NCBI GenBank assembly: GCA_018417955.1
Contig: JACTVC010000003.1
Location: forward strand, 3,622,133 to 3,686,132
Direction: 5' to 3'
Length of the DNA stretch: 64,000 nt
DNA from: Laccaria trichodermophora
Lineage: Eukaryota; Basidiomycota; Agaricomycetes; Agaricales; Hydnangiaceae
Shown here piece by piece: positions 35,650-47,500 of this stretch (positions within the stretch are counted from its first letter, which is position 1; every line of letters starts with the position of its first letter). The position numbers and the translations under genes were made by a program. The notes under the pieces were generated by a model. The model was not told the DNA's origin. It searched no databases and worked only from the letters and a program-made list of their open reading frames with translations.

Positions 35650-36633
35650 ATGACCCCACCCGACACCCAACTAACCTCCCTCGCCCAATCCTCCCTAGGC
35701 CTCACCACCGAAATCCACTGCTACTCCCTCCCCTACGGCGCCCTCGGCTTCACCTCCCACATCCTCACATACTACACCATCCTCTGCCTCTGGTTCGGGC
35801 GCAAGCCCCTCTGGCCCTTCTCCCGCATCCACTACTCCCAGCTCGACTTGGTATTGGGAATCGTCGGGCTGGCAGTGACCATCGCTTTGTCGATAGTGAC
35901 GATCTTGCGGTGTAGGAATACGTGGCAGTTGTTGGTTATTGCTGTGTGGAAGCTAGATGTGTCGCTTTTGAATGGGGTTACGGCTGTTCATGTCGCGATT
36001 TTGATGAGGAGGCGCCTGGGGAGTGGGGAGGTTGTTGGGAATGTGAATGTGGAGGTGGGAAGACCAATATCGTTTTCTGATGGAAAGGACGAAAAGGAGA
36101 CGGTGGTGGGTGTTACACCCGTTCAAAATCTACCTTCTTCGGGAGACCAACAACCCATCCACGCTCTCCCTCTAAAATCAGCTTCGTGGTGGATACTCCT
36201 CTGTTCGTCCCTTCCCCTTCCTCTTCCTTCTCCTTCCTCACCACTCACCCCATTCCCCTGCCCTACAGACATCCCAGGAATGCTCGCAGGAATAATCGGG
36301 CTCATGTCCCTAATCCACAAATTCGGGCACGGGCACGCCGGCATACCCAAACTAACAGCAAGCTTCTACACCATCGTCGGCATCGGCATAATCACCTACC
36401 TCCTCGGGTCCATCTACACCCTCTTCCACCTCAGTTCCCCGGGGATCGTATACAAGATCGCTGTAGGCGGTCTAATATGGGGCTTGGCGGCGTTTGGGAT
36501 ATTGGCGGTGTTTTATAGCGATTGGGCGTTGGGCATGATGACGGGGAATATTTCGGGGTTGCCGAGTGGTGATGTTGCGCCGTTGTATTGGTCGTATTTT
36601 GTCGGGAAGAGGTTGCCCATGTTTAGTTTGTAG
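35650..36633 (+). CDS. polytopic membrane protein of unknown function
   Basis: Exons 35650-36202 and 36269-36633 give 305 residues; the phase-1 intron joins WWILLY to IPGMLAG. Hydrophobic segments include LGFTSHILTYYTILCLWF, LGIVGLAVTIALSIVTIL, AGIIGLMSLI, FYTIVGIGIITYLLGSIY and GLIWGLAAFGILAVFYSDW. The repeated pattern HxFGHGHAG and the C-terminal DVAPLYWSYFVGKRLPMFSL recall a fungal family I know only as uncharacterised membrane proteins. Codon use is strongly C-ended in exon 1, as in other housekeeping genes here. Confidence 0.75.
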   Translation: MTPPDTQLTSLAQSSLGLTTEIHCYSLPYGALGFTSHILTYYTILCLWFGRKPLWPFSRIHYSQLDLVLGIVGLAVTIALSIVTILRCRNTWQLLVIAVWKLDVSLLNGVTAVHVAILMRRRLGSGEVVGNVNVEVGRPISFSDGKDEKETVVGVTPVQNLPSSGDQQPIHALPLKSASWWILLCSSLPLPLPSPSSPLTPFPCPTDIPGMLAGIIGLMSLIHKFGHGHAGIPKLTASFYTIVGIGIITYLLGSIYTLFHLSSPGIVYKIAVGGLIWGLAAFGILAVFYSDWALGMMTGNISGLPSGDVAPLYWSYFVGKRLPMFSL

Positions 36634-36682
36634 GTTTACGCGTCGTTACTTCTTTTCTTATACCCTCGCATTCACAAATACC

Positions 36683-36896
36683 CATCTACGATTTTCGATA
36701 CCCAAATCCACTTGGACTTATCTTCGTCTTAGTCCTGAGATCGTGCAGGGGGTTGGTGACCAAGATATGGTAAATATATGCGACATTTTATTATCCTCGT
36801 AGTGCGATCTAACGTCAAGATGTACTACAGACTGTGAATGACCTCCTAGGAGGAGTCGCCGTATGAAGAGAAAGAGGAAGGAGAGGGTGGGAACGA
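36683..36896 (+). pseudogene. deleted fragment of a PLC gene
   Basis: Resembles the 5' part of the PLC gene at 59139-61105: the strings CGATACCCAAATCCA, CTTCGTCTTAGTCCTGAGAT and GACTGTGAATGACCTCCTAG match its first exons and first intron with gaps. After this the fragment jumps to a stretch like the acidic linker around 60045-60090 (TATGAAGAG then GGGAACGA). It is an internal-deletion relic with no usable frame. Confidence 0.7.
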
Positions 36897-37633
36897 GCAA
36901 GGTAGAAAGAGGTGATGTAGTCAACCAGGCTGAAAAGGTGCTCAGAAAGAACAGCTCAGCATGGTCTTGTTCTACCTCGTTAAGGTTGCGTCGATATCCA
37001 GAGTATCAAGGGCCGCCACGCTAGAGGTTTTCTTTGGCCCCAGTGAAACGATACAAATCGCGTCTGGCTCCCTTTAAGGATGCTGACATCATGATGTTTT
37101 GAATCTACTTAAGTATCCTACCTCAGCCTCCTGGACCGATGGCAACGGCCCTGTCTGCGTCTTCTCTTCCCACCTACTAGGCTCTCCAACCCCGATAAAT
37201 TCCAGCATTCGAGCTCACAACAACCATATCATACACCGTTCGTTGCGTCTTGAATTCTTTTGCTGCAAGTCAAATTCACGAAATGAAGGAAAGACCAGAC
37301 ACGGAAAAAGGGGAGGAGTAGTGGACCAGCCTCGCGTCAGAGGCGGAATTCTGAATTGGGCTGGAACCTAGATCGCTTACTTGAGTGCATCTGGACTTAG
37401 GAGTATGAGCGCCCGCGTTGCGGAATGAGCTCTATTAAAACCTCAATCCCGTCGTTCCCTCTACAGGGGCCCGGGATTCCTATCGTTATGACCGCCCGAC
37501 TCCCACCGTTTAACGCTCTCCATGCCACCTATTAGCCGTGATTCTCCAAGATCGATGCTCCTTGCTGCGATGCCAGGGCATCGGACTGATGCATGATGTC
37601 TCCGATCCTTTTCGGCTTTTCTTGCCTTTTGGA
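36897..37633. other. intergenic stretch without recognisable gene
   Basis: Short frames only; no domain, repeat or RNA gene recognised. Confidence 0.45.
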
Positions 37634-39450
37634 CATCAGCAAGACTGCATCTGTCTAGAAATACTAATTCTAGTATTTCTAGCACCTCTAGTCATTTCTA
37701 GTGTCCTAGTTTACCAAACTAGGGCTAACAAACTTATCCGATTCTAGTTGCTCAACTAGGAAGGTGGGGCAACTAGGGCTAGCATTTTGTACTTATTCTA
37801 GTCAAACAGTCAAAATCTTAGTGCCGCTAGTAGGACACTCTTGCACGGCGAAATTTTTATAATAGATGGTAGTATAATTGATTCAATGAACAAATGACAA
37901 CTATAGTATTTAAGAGGGGTGGATCTACAAATGTAACAGCCGCCAGAGCCCCTAATCATCGCTACTGCTCATTTCAACGCTCGAGACATATGGGCATCCG
38001 CAAAGCGAACCTTCGAAAAGCAGGGTGTCAGTGTGTAGTCTCAATTACAATAGCAGAGGCACGTACTGACCTTGTTTGGCATCTATCTGAGTGAATGGCA
38101 TCCATCGCGGACGCCGTAGACGACATTGACAAGATGCAGTCTACACATGCAAGCGGTAAGTCAACGAAAAAGTACGATTCTCCTGACACTTACTGATGGG
38201 TGGCATTGTTGCCCGACGTCGGGCATGATCCCCTGCTTCCCTTTACGAACGCCTAGGGGTTTATCGGGAAGGTGGAGGTCTGCTCCTCACGAGGCCGAAA
38301 GATGGGCAAGAAAAAACGGGTCCCTATGTGTGTTCATGTAAGTCAGCAAGTTCAGCTAACTGCTGACGTGACACAGGGCGCGCAGCGAAGTTGGTACTCA
38401 CCAAAGCCCCACCTGAACGTCTCTGTACCCCACACTTGCCCTCGGTTGAACAGAGTGCAGATTCATCGTCAGCTCAACCTTCCCTTTCACGATTCTTACC
38501 GCCAGCGTCAACGTGCGTTTGGATCCCCATATTTCCGCTAAAACCTTCTGTGAAATTGACGTCCGTCTGCGAACTGGTTTACGACAAGTGCATTTTGTAG
38601 GGGAAGAGCGGAGGCATTGGGGAGATAAATGACTGAGTGTGAGGCACGAGGGTAGACCATTAGGTAAAACGAGGAGGAGTTGAACGTTGAGACCTGAGAG
38701 ATAGGAAGTGGAAGAGGGAACAAAGGGAACGAGAGGAACGCTGAAGAAATTCCCGTTCGTGGATTTCAACCAAAACTCACGTGATTGTGTAATTGCACCA
38801 TTCTCGTGAGGGCCGGGCAATTGAACTTCAAAGCCTCAACGTTTCAAAAGTTCAGCGCTCAGCTCACAAAACTCGAAGCTTGAAGGTTCTCATCGCTTCT
38901 CTCAGTGGTAACCAATATTTTCCTGGTAAGTCTATGCAGGAGGTGAATCAGGCATTCACGGAATGCGCTGTCAACGTACATATCCAATCAATGCCGTCCT
39001 GGAGGGCCCGGGGGAGGGACCTTCCCGAAGGTGCTGCGTCGGGAATGCAAATATTCACCGTTGAGGTTGAGGAGAAGCCAGGGATGAAGGGGATGAGTGG
39101 GTGCATATAATGCTATTCTTTTTGTTTGACTACCATTGTTCCGGATCCTCATTAGGACTGCTCTGGAATACATCTTTTATCTTCTGCGGCTTACTACATA
39201 AATAAGTGACCCCCATGAGAACATATTTTTCTTTGCACAGTCTGCATTAAAGATTGCATGGGTGATAGACACTTCTGCATAATGACTAGAAAGTGACTAG
39301 AAAATGACTAGAAAAAGTCACAGTTACTAGACATGCTAGGAAATACTAGGGAAAAAAAATATTCTAGTACTAGCATTTCTAGGACACCTAGTAGTTTCTA
39401 GTGTTTTCTAGTGTTTCTAGCTCCCCTAGTCAGATGTTATCTTGCTGATG
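37634..39450. mobile_element. 1.8-kb element with inverted ends and CTAG-rich subterminal arrays
   Basis: The left end (37634 onward) reads CATCAGCAAGACTGCATCTG and the reverse complement of the right end (to 39450) reads CATCAGCAAGATAACATCTG; both continue into a CTAG. Just inside each end lie dense clusters of CTAG (about 37654-37835 and 39283-39430), many as TCTAGT or ACTAGAAA. The interior holds only short frames; one, from ATG 38098 (MASIADAVDDIDKMQS), is too short to assign. I infer a non-autonomous DNA transposon whose repeats bind a transposase supplied elsewhere. Confidence 0.6.
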
Positions 39451-40179
39451 GACAGTCACCTTCTCCCATCGTTATCACCCGCCGACTTTCGCCTCTCTCA
39501 CCGAGCCCCCTTTCCCCTAACCACCCCACGCAGGAAATTCATCCCCTAGTCAACGCGAAGGCTTCTAATGGATCAGCTGCCATAACGCAGGGCGGGCTTC
39601 TAACAAACGTCTTGAAGATGGCGGGGAAGAAAACAAGTTCAGCCACCACCTAATTTGACAACACTTCAAGGTAAACAGCGGCTTGTATATGACTTTCAGG
39701 TCGAAATGTCCAAGTGAGAGAGAGAATTCGTATTCGGATGATTTCTGTAAAATTCCTTCAGATGTCAGGGGCATCCTAGGCTTCGCGAAGCTCGGAGGCC
39801 CCGTAGATAATTCATAAAAGCATGTTCCCATTCCCGATGAGGTCAATTTCTTCAATTCCTATATGATCGTGTCATTTACATTGTTCAGCGCAGGATAACC
39901 GAAAATGGCTGTGAAAATACATAGAGAAGCCTGAGGAAGGGGAACAGCGGAGACAACGACGGAACATAGCAATGAAAAAGGAGTCAAATGGAGAGGTAGT
40001 GGAGCTTCAGGTGCGCAATCGTCTGCTCATCACCTCCACGAATAATAGCGGTTCTTCAGAATCATTGCACGATTGATCTGTATGACTTATGTCAAATCGT
40101 AAAAAAAAAAAAAAGAACTTTGGACGAGCGCACCTCGATGTCCCTTTCTAGGGCTTCAACATCCCATTCGCATTCCATA

Positions 40180-40814
40180 ATGTTGAGTGAATGACCTTTG
40201 CAGACAGCCTTTATCTCCTGTAGAATTCCTCCAGACGTCAATAGCGTCCTTTCTTGAAGCTCAAAAATCCTGTATCGAATTCTACAAAGAACGCGTCGTG
40301 GTGAACATCGATGTCGTATTCAGGAAACGCGACATTGATGCTCACCTTCCCATGTCCCTCTCAATTTGGGCCGTAAAAATTTCATCGGATTGAGCCATAA
40401 TGCCGGTATCGATGTTGTTTTGGAGTTTCTCTTCCAAGGAAAGAAGCCGAAGTTGCAATGTTTGAATGAGGGTGCGTGGACGGAAGTAGTGCGTGACCTT
40501 CATGACGAAAATCAGAGTGCCGAGTAGGATGGTCCCAGTTCGGACTAAATCTGAGGGTAAAATGGAGAGAACAATCATCCATAGAGTTGAGATGATTGCT
40601 TATTCCTCATGAGGTGGAAGCATGCGGAGGGAAGAGTGAACATACAGTGTTGAGAGTCATGGGCTTTTTCCCTTTTATAGAATTCCCTGCACTCGCAATT
40701 GGAGCAAGATGGTCGGATTCCGTCGCATTTCAATTTCCGCCCTGTTATAATAATTAGTTGTGTCAGGATACTATGAGTGAAAAGAGCGAGACCTCTACAA
40801 AACTGACACGCCAT
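40180..40814 (-). pseudogene. broken Zn2Cys6 transcription-factor gene
   Basis: On the minus strand, exons at 40793-40814 and 40646-40741 read MACQFCR|GRKLKCDGIRPSCSNC, a fungal Zn(II)2Cys6 cluster (C-x2-C-x6-C then C-x2-C). Upstream the same frame gives RVPKRTP but meets a stop before any good ATG. Downstream a leucine-rich stretch (LRLLSLEEKLQNN) near 40440 and a second (ELQERTLLTSGGILQ) near 40240 look like its dimerisation helix. No long activator domain follows and the intron chain cannot be completed. A partial copy of the last segment lies near 39700-39790. Most likely a relic. Confidence 0.45.
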
Positions 40815-41337
40815 AGGTGTCCTCTTGGGGACTCTTGGCAACAAACTTTGAGAACCATCGCTGTCGTTGCTCTGAGCAATGCATTAGCGTCCGAAAAATG
40901 TGGGATACAGGACAGTACCCGTTCCGATTCTCGTTGTTCGACTTGACTCGGAAACATGGCTCGGATTATTTTAGCGGCTGGTATAGGGCGGATTGAGAAC
41001 TTGGTCGGAGAGCTTTATACTCCAGGATAACGAGGGCTAAAAGAAAAACTTGAGGGTTCCCGAGCACGGCGACTTTCATCTTACAGCAACCCTTCGCAGA
41101 GCGGTATATATGATTTCGGTCCGTCAGAGCAAGTAGAAGTCTGCAACCTGTTTCGGGGCGAGATCTTGAATGAGTACCATACAGATTGATGCTGGGGTGT
41201 CTCTGAAAGGGTCCACTCCAGGACAAGGAACGAGCACGGTCCTCATGAACGAAACCAGCAACCGTTCAACCAACAACATGAAAGCAGCGGCCACTGGGCA
41301 GGGCATTCAGTAGCTGCCCAATGGAAGGATAGTAGTT

Positions 41338-41387
41338 CACATGGTCAATTGTTCAATGGACCATAGGGCTACCCCAATGGGCCCAAT
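41338..41387 (+). repeat. left terminal inverted repeat of the KDZ element
   Basis: Begins CACATGGTCAATTGTTCA and ends in GGGCCCAAT. It pairs with 54851-54902 read on the other strand. Confidence 0.8.
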
Positions 41388-41612
41388 CATAGTTGGCACT
41401 ATTTGGCCCTAGTTTGGCCCAATGTCTGTGAGACGTTAAGCACGCATTGTTGGGGCCAAGGTAACAAAGCTATGAGAAGCATAATTGGGCCCAATGAGGG
41501 ATACACAAAACAAATTGGGCCCATTGGGCCCAATATTCCAAAGCTATTAATTAAGCTATCTTGCATTGTTGGGCCCAATATTTAATTAGGCTATATTGCA
41601 GTTGGGCCCAAT
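41377..41612. repeat. left subterminal array of GGGCCCAAT motifs
   Basis: GGGCCCAAT or its palindromic form ATTGGGCCCAAT occurs about six times (for example near 41379, 41486, 41515, 41525, 41571 and 41604), with degenerate TTGGCCC forms between. Likely binding sites for the element's transposase. Confidence 0.75.
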
Positions 41613-41642
41613 GCTCGGCGTAACAAATGCCGGGACTGCCGG

Positions 41643-41659
41643 AACCCTAACCCTAACCA
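41643..41659 (-). repeat. short interstitial telomere-like motif
   Basis: Reads AACCCTAACCCTAACC, about 2.5 units of the telomere repeat in reverse orientation, inside the left end of the KDZ element. Confidence 0.6.
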
Positions 41660-41887
41660 TCCCTGTCCAGCCGAAACGAACGGTATGATGTAATTTGGTC
41701 CGATGACATCGCCTCTGGCACAAAATTTGATACACGTTGCAAATACCGTCAGTAGCATCTCATCCATACATCAATATATCCATATCGGCCCGAATTCCCA
41801 TTAATCGGTTGAATTCGTTTTGGGTAATAGATAATAGCCGGACATGTGACAGCCACCCTGGATGCATGGATAGCATGAGGCATGCTG

Positions 41888-41894
41888 TATATAA
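41888..41894 (+). promoter_or_regulatory. TATA box of the TET/JBP-like gene
   Basis: TATATAA lies about 39 nt upstream of ATG 41933, implying a very short leader. The KDZ transposase gene has the same arrangement. Confidence 0.5.
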
Positions 41895-41932
41895 GACAAT
41901 TTATTTGCATTGAAAGCTCGCCACTCAACGAC

Positions 41933-43298
41933 ATGGAGGAGCAGTTGACGGCATTGGAGGCAGTCACCGACGACGTCTCCACCTACCTTGCCGGTCGTCT
42001 TCGGCACAAATTGTTTGACTTTCCGAATGATTATCCCGCCGATTCATTGTCTCAGGGACTCGTTACCCACTGTGAACGAGCTATTGCCGTGATCGCCGAA
42101 GCCTGGACAAACCCGCCAATCGTGGTCAACTGGGACATTGACGATTATATCGGCGTCATTGGAAAGCAGCCAATGGGTACGTGTTACCATGGACTCAGTC
42201 GAGGGCAAAAATGGACTCACTCTTCTGTACCAGGCACTTGCATTCTTATGGAGACGGCCATTGCTTCCAAGTTCCCTCCCGCATTTCCGGAGCACATTGA
42301 TGTCGTCGAGGGAAACCCTACAAGAGTCAATGACCGAATGGGGCATATCCTCGCCTGGTATCTTCCGGGGATTTTGTCGGAAGAACTACAGGTAATTAAA
42401 ATCAGCCTGTCATTACCAATTGACTAATTGTAATTGAGGCTCAAATCCGAACGGCTGTGGAATTACTTCACCCCTTGCTGCAGGTACCTGACAAAAGCAA
42501 TGGCAACTGGAGGAGCGATCCGAGATATTATCGGAATATATGCTTTTGCAAGTACCCTCCAGGTATTGTCAATCTCGTGCCGTTATGGTATCAAGCTGGG
42601 CATGGGGTAAGTGTCCAAAGTCAATCTCGGGTTATTTCTTTCTGAACAGCACCCAGCACGACGGAAGTTCGTTACATGCATCGGCGGCTTTGAAGGAAGA
42701 TAATGGAGCCGGCGAACGGTTCCTTTGGAAGATAATCGATTTCCAAGCAATTATTGGTGGCATTATGAGTGTCATTCACCCGGAGCAGCATTTCGGGGGC
42801 CGAGGAGCACTGCTTCGATGTCTCCGTCCTCAATCATCAGTGACGTCTGATAAGGATTGTTTGAAACGGATCATGAAAGTTTGGGGAACTGCCTTCACGG
42901 GTCTGTCGGTAATTAGTGAAAGAGAAACCCCTCTCCATCGGGATGGTCAGAATGCAGATTGGATGTACGACCTTTTGGTTAATCTGTCCTCCAATGTTGA
43001 CCCCGACCTTCGGGCGGAGTTACTTGGTATCGGGATTAGATTTCGGTATGGTTCCGGAACAGTTCTGTCAATTCTTGGGAAGGCGGTAAGGCACGGAGTA
43101 TCGAGAACGGACACAGACCGATACTGCCTTGCTTTCTTTATGAGAGAAAGGGTCTCTGAACGTTTGGGGGGTGTTCCACATGTGGTCATGATGTCTGAAG
43201 AGGTGTTTAAGAGATGGCTGTCTCTGGACGAGCCGGATAGGGTCAAGGCGATGTTGCGTATTCAACATAGTGGCTTCCTTTTACCACTTGAATGCTAG
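41933..43298 (+). CDS. TET/JBP-like 2-oxoglutarate/Fe(II) dioxygenase, KDZ-associated
   Basis: Exons 41933-42176, 42234-42391, 42439-42606 and 42657-43298 join to 403 residues with no stop. The N-terminal part contains the fungal block AWYLPGILSEELQ, GNWRSDPRYY, KYPPGIVNLVPLWYQAGHG. The catalytic core shows HRDGQN (HxD iron ligands) with DLLVNLSSN, then GIRFRYGSGTVLSILGK, the distal His (VRHGV) and the Arg region CLAFFMRERVSERLGG. Fungal members oxidise 5-methylcytosine or N6-methyladenine; the substrate of this one is unknown. The acceptor at 42657 was chosen because the nearer CAG at 42650 breaks frame. It lies just inside the left end of the transposon and is the element's best-preserved enzyme. 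Confidence 0.85.
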
Positions 43299-43314
43299 AT
43301 ACAAATTTCATGAT

Positions 43315-44485
43315 TTAAAATTGTGAAAAAATGCATTCAAACTCTCCCGGCACTCCCGACGACGATAGGTGACGGCTGTCCAACTCTCGTCGACCTGTGA
43401 GTTTGATATGACGAAGAGGTTTGAAGTCTGAGCCTCCAGAATAGGAAGGAATTGGCGTGATGGGGCGAGAGATATGATCGGCCGTAGATGTCACCGGCAT
43501 TGTTGGGGGAGCTGGTTTCCTGGGCCGAGATGTTGGTGCGGTCATTTCGGCGCTGTGGGCCTGCCTGGATGCTGATGCCATGGGGGTCCGTGAGGTCCCA
43601 GCTTGGGCCGACATTGGGGGGGCCACTGACATGGACTTGGCGTCGGTATGCCCCTCATCGGAATCTTCGTCAACTGCATCCTCCTCGAACAGCTTGTCGG
43701 CATATCTGATAGACCAGCCATCCCTCCACTCATGCTCCATCACCAGGATTGACTTCGTTGAATTCTCAAGCCGATCCTCGAGGTCATGGAGCCTGTCATA
43801 AATGCGATCCAATTCAGCTTTCAAGGTCTTTCTCCCTCGGGCAATGCTCTCCCGAAGGTTCTTCATCCGCTCGATTTCGGGAGTTGCCGATGAAAGAGGC
43901 AAATCTCCACCCGTGTGGTAGTTTTGGGAGAGCTGCAACTAACATGATAAACGTCCATCGGGAATAAGCCGTTTACTTACCATATCGGCATGCAAGGCCA
44001 CGCCAAATGTTTCCAGGTCATTCCAATCCCGTTCTTTTCCAACTCGATCCTGAATATCTTTTTCCATCCACCAATCGTCGAGGTAGACTGGAACTAAGCA
44101 ATCCGGCGAAGTTTGATCAACCACCCAGTCAATATCAGGCGGGCCAGACTCCCTCACACAAGCCTGGAGGAACATCGGGATGTCATACGTGAACTCCTCG
44201 ATGGCATGCGATCCGAGCGCCTTCTGAATGAAATCCTGTTATGTATTTAGCCTTGAGCGGTGCAAGATCCTTCGGACTTACCAGCTCCCCCCTGAACAGG
44301 GAGAGCCATATCTCCTTTTCATTTTCAGACATATTCGGCTGTTCCTTCCATGCCTTGGTGGCAGCTCGGCAACGAGAACTGATCATGTATACTAACATCT
44401 GCATGGGGCGGGTTCGTTCCATGGCCTCCAGTTGGCGGGGAGTGAAGAGCATGTTGAGATAAGACAATCTAATGCTGTGCTTCAT
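43315..44485 (-). CDS. KDZ-element cargo protein of 360 residues, coiled-coil, unknown
   Basis: Exons 44282-44485, 43981-44235 and 43315-43938 join in frame. The N-terminal helical part (MLFTPRQLEAMERTRPMQ, ATKAWKEQPNMSENEKEIW) is followed by a compact region with Trp and Asp (PPDIDWVVDQTSPDC, VYLDDWWMEKDIQDR). A coiled coil comes next (ERMKNLRESIARGRKTLKAE, RLHDLEDRLENSTKS), then a disordered Ser/Pro tail. The stop is 17 bp from that of the TET/JBP gene, with which it converges. No named family is recognised; presence inside the inverted ends makes it transposon cargo. Confidence 0.65.
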
Positions 44486-44522
44486 CGATGGTATAGAAGC
44501 CGACAAACATATAACAATAACC

Positions 44523-47500
44523 TTAAATAGCGCCGGAAAGTTGACATTCCGATAACGCCTGCACGTGGAAACCTCGCCACATGGCGGCTTGGCGGGAGGC
44601 ATAGCAGCGCTTACCATCGGCGCTTAGATCCCTCAGATCTTCCCAATACGTTGCCCGCTTCGTAAAATACCGCATTGTCCATGCCATTTCCATCGGAACC
44701 AACTTCGATTCCTCCAGCCATCGGTGATATCTCGCTTTGGTCTGAAGATAGTTCACCCGATATACTGCCGAAGTACATAGCAGATGAATGACAATATTTA
44801 ACGAATGAGATCACTTACGTTCTTCCATATGCATGTCATTCTCTGAATCGCCATGTATATTGAAACCCCAAAACCAGGGGATATCTTTGTTCCTAAAGCC
44901 GGGTTTATTGGGGTGAGATATATTCGGAAGCAGATGAGTATCAGCCTTTTTGATTTCCTTGAAACGTGATAAAATGTCTTCCGACACAGCTAGACGCTGT
45001 AAGGCCCATCGGGCCTGACCATAAACTCGGAGGTGATAAGCCAAATTTCTGTCAATGGCATTGACTTGATCATAGGACCGGGTCTTTCCCTTCTTGCTTT
45101 CTTCGGTGTTGATCTTTTTTCGGTAAATGAATGACTTGTGCCCGATGTCCAGCCGAATAGATGCGAGTGCATCATTGGCTTGCGCAACCCGCAAGTCAAT
45201 TTCTCATAGGCGAGCCCCCTTCATAGTTTGAGGGAGAGTTGCAAAGCTAGAAGGTACGATGATCTCTCTGTATTCGGGGAGGCCATTATCATTCTGCGGT
45301 GGGTTGACCTGTAATTGCTCAAAGTCCTCGTCATGCTCATACTCATCCATCGTCGGTGGGACTAAAAACCCATCGGAAAGATTTATCTCTGGAAACAACG
45401 TTACCGCCTCTTGCTCAAATGCGTCCAGCCCCTTCACAAATCTCTGCCGACGACGTGCGAGCTCTAGCTTCTGCTCTGACGTCGGCTTCCTCCCCATCAT
45501 CCTGGCGAATCGGCTAAGCGTAAGCCTTATTTTAGGGTTAGCGTATCATGTTAGTCATTTTAATCAGCAACATACTGGGCTTCTTGAAGTTTAATCCCCG
45601 TGCCAACCCAAAGCGAGAGTCCCACATTTTGCCGAAGACCTTGTTCTTGTGCCATGAACTCAGCCTGTACCTCCTTCTGCGTCGGCACTGTTATTACCAT
45701 TAGTTAACCTTAACCCTGGGTTAAACAAGGGCGACAAACATTTCGGGGCTTTGGCTTCATATATATCCATTGCCGAGGGATCGAAAATTCGGCGAGCTTG
45801 TGCGTCGTTGTCCTGTGAATCCCAATCTTCCAACTGCTCTTCGGAGGCCGTCTCTGAGAGCTTTTTCAACTCTGCTTCGGCTTCGGGAAGTGCCTTCTGA
45901 ATTCGCTTCCATCGTTTACAAAGCGACGATACCATGTTAACCAGTTTCTTCCAGTTGTTGTCACCCATGTGGGCATCAAGAACCTCCGTCCGATGAGCAA
46001 GGGTCATGGTCCTTGATATTCTGCCGACGTGGTTGAGAGTGGACCATAATGTCTCCAGTATTTCACCATCTGATTGTCCTCCACCGATAATAAAGGTCGG
46101 TGAGAACCTCGCAAGACAAACAAGCTGATGTCCATGAATATGGAATAGGCCGATACCCGGAATTATGATTAGCCCGGGATGAACCTCGAGAAACGGAGAT
46201 TTTTCCACCCGCTTTCGGAAGTTTACAAAGTACTGGCAGTTAACATCATAGACAACAATGCATCGGGGGGCCTCTGATGCACCAGTGATCTTCAACGCCT
46301 CGCAGAACGCGTAGTCGATATTCATCTGTCTGATATGCCATGGAGCAATGTAACGTCATCCGACAAACAGCCGAAACTTACCTTTCTCCTTTCTGGAAAT
46401 CGACCACAGCACCCGGACAATAGCAGCCATGCCTTAGGCAAGCGGCGGCGCCAAGGCCAGTGGAATCACAACCTTTATGAATTCTTGATTTGTCGTTCAC
46501 GGCGTGATGTTCATTGCAAGTCGGTTTCTGTTGTTCATCAGCTGCCGAAACAGTTGTAGGGTTAGGGTAACCTCACTTCTTTAATCTCGGGAGCCGTGGC
46601 CAGATGGTTTGCATATCGGCTTCTTTCTACCATATATCCCTGACCGGACTTTAACCAGACATCGTCTTCGGGGTGCCTTTGAGCTTTGTGATTACATGTG
46701 AAATTGCCATCGAGGACAAACCCCCGGGTATATGGCCATTGTTCCGGGTCGTCCTTCCAATTATCAGGAAGATTTATTCCAGGCTGTGGACATGCGGCGC
46801 AAAACAGAGCCAAGTCACCAGTTTTTGGATCTTCGGCTTTGTGCCCAAAGCCAAACCACTTGTATTCCTTGATAACCCTCCATTGCCGGCTAGCTCGCAA
46901 CAACTCACAGTATCTATCCTAAAACAGGGTAAGTGCCAGCCAAAACTTTAAAGGAGAAAACATACCTTCACCAGATTTGGAAATGCTTTGCATGTCATCC
47001 GCCGAAGCTTTGAGAAGTAATGAAGTGCCGAAGTTTTGCATTCGAGGTTTTCCAAAAGGTAGTCATCAAGCACCTGAAATGAAAAGGCCGTTCGAGGAGT
47101 ATCGGAGGTGGATGGAAAGAGACCCATCCTTAAAAGCTGTATTTCTTCGGATGGTGCACTGGCACATGTGCAAAAAGACGTCGGAAGCTGATGAACGCCA
47201 TTGGTATGGACGTAGGTAAATACTCGATGTCCATCAATCATGGATACCGGAGGATCAGGAACTTCGGTGTCATTGTAAAGGCCCCGGGAAGTCTCGTCGG
47301 CAATATCTTCATAGTCTACCTCTTCGTCGTCGGGTATTGTCGGCTCTTCCAATTGCTCGGCCTGAGTTCCCCTATGGCCCCAGCTTTCGCAGTTAATGGA
47401 ATCTGCATCCGACGCATCCCATCGTTTCCCGGGACAGGGTACACCGTTATGGCCAAGATGTAAAATTGATCCGGCCTTCCATAACCAAGATGGTGAGAAG

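Noticed and set aside
45204..45260. A 55-nt intron (GTACCT...TATGAG) that would remove the TGA from the KDZ transposase
   Set aside because: Its phase shifts the frame away from the conserved LRVAQANDAL continuation, so the stop is treated as real.
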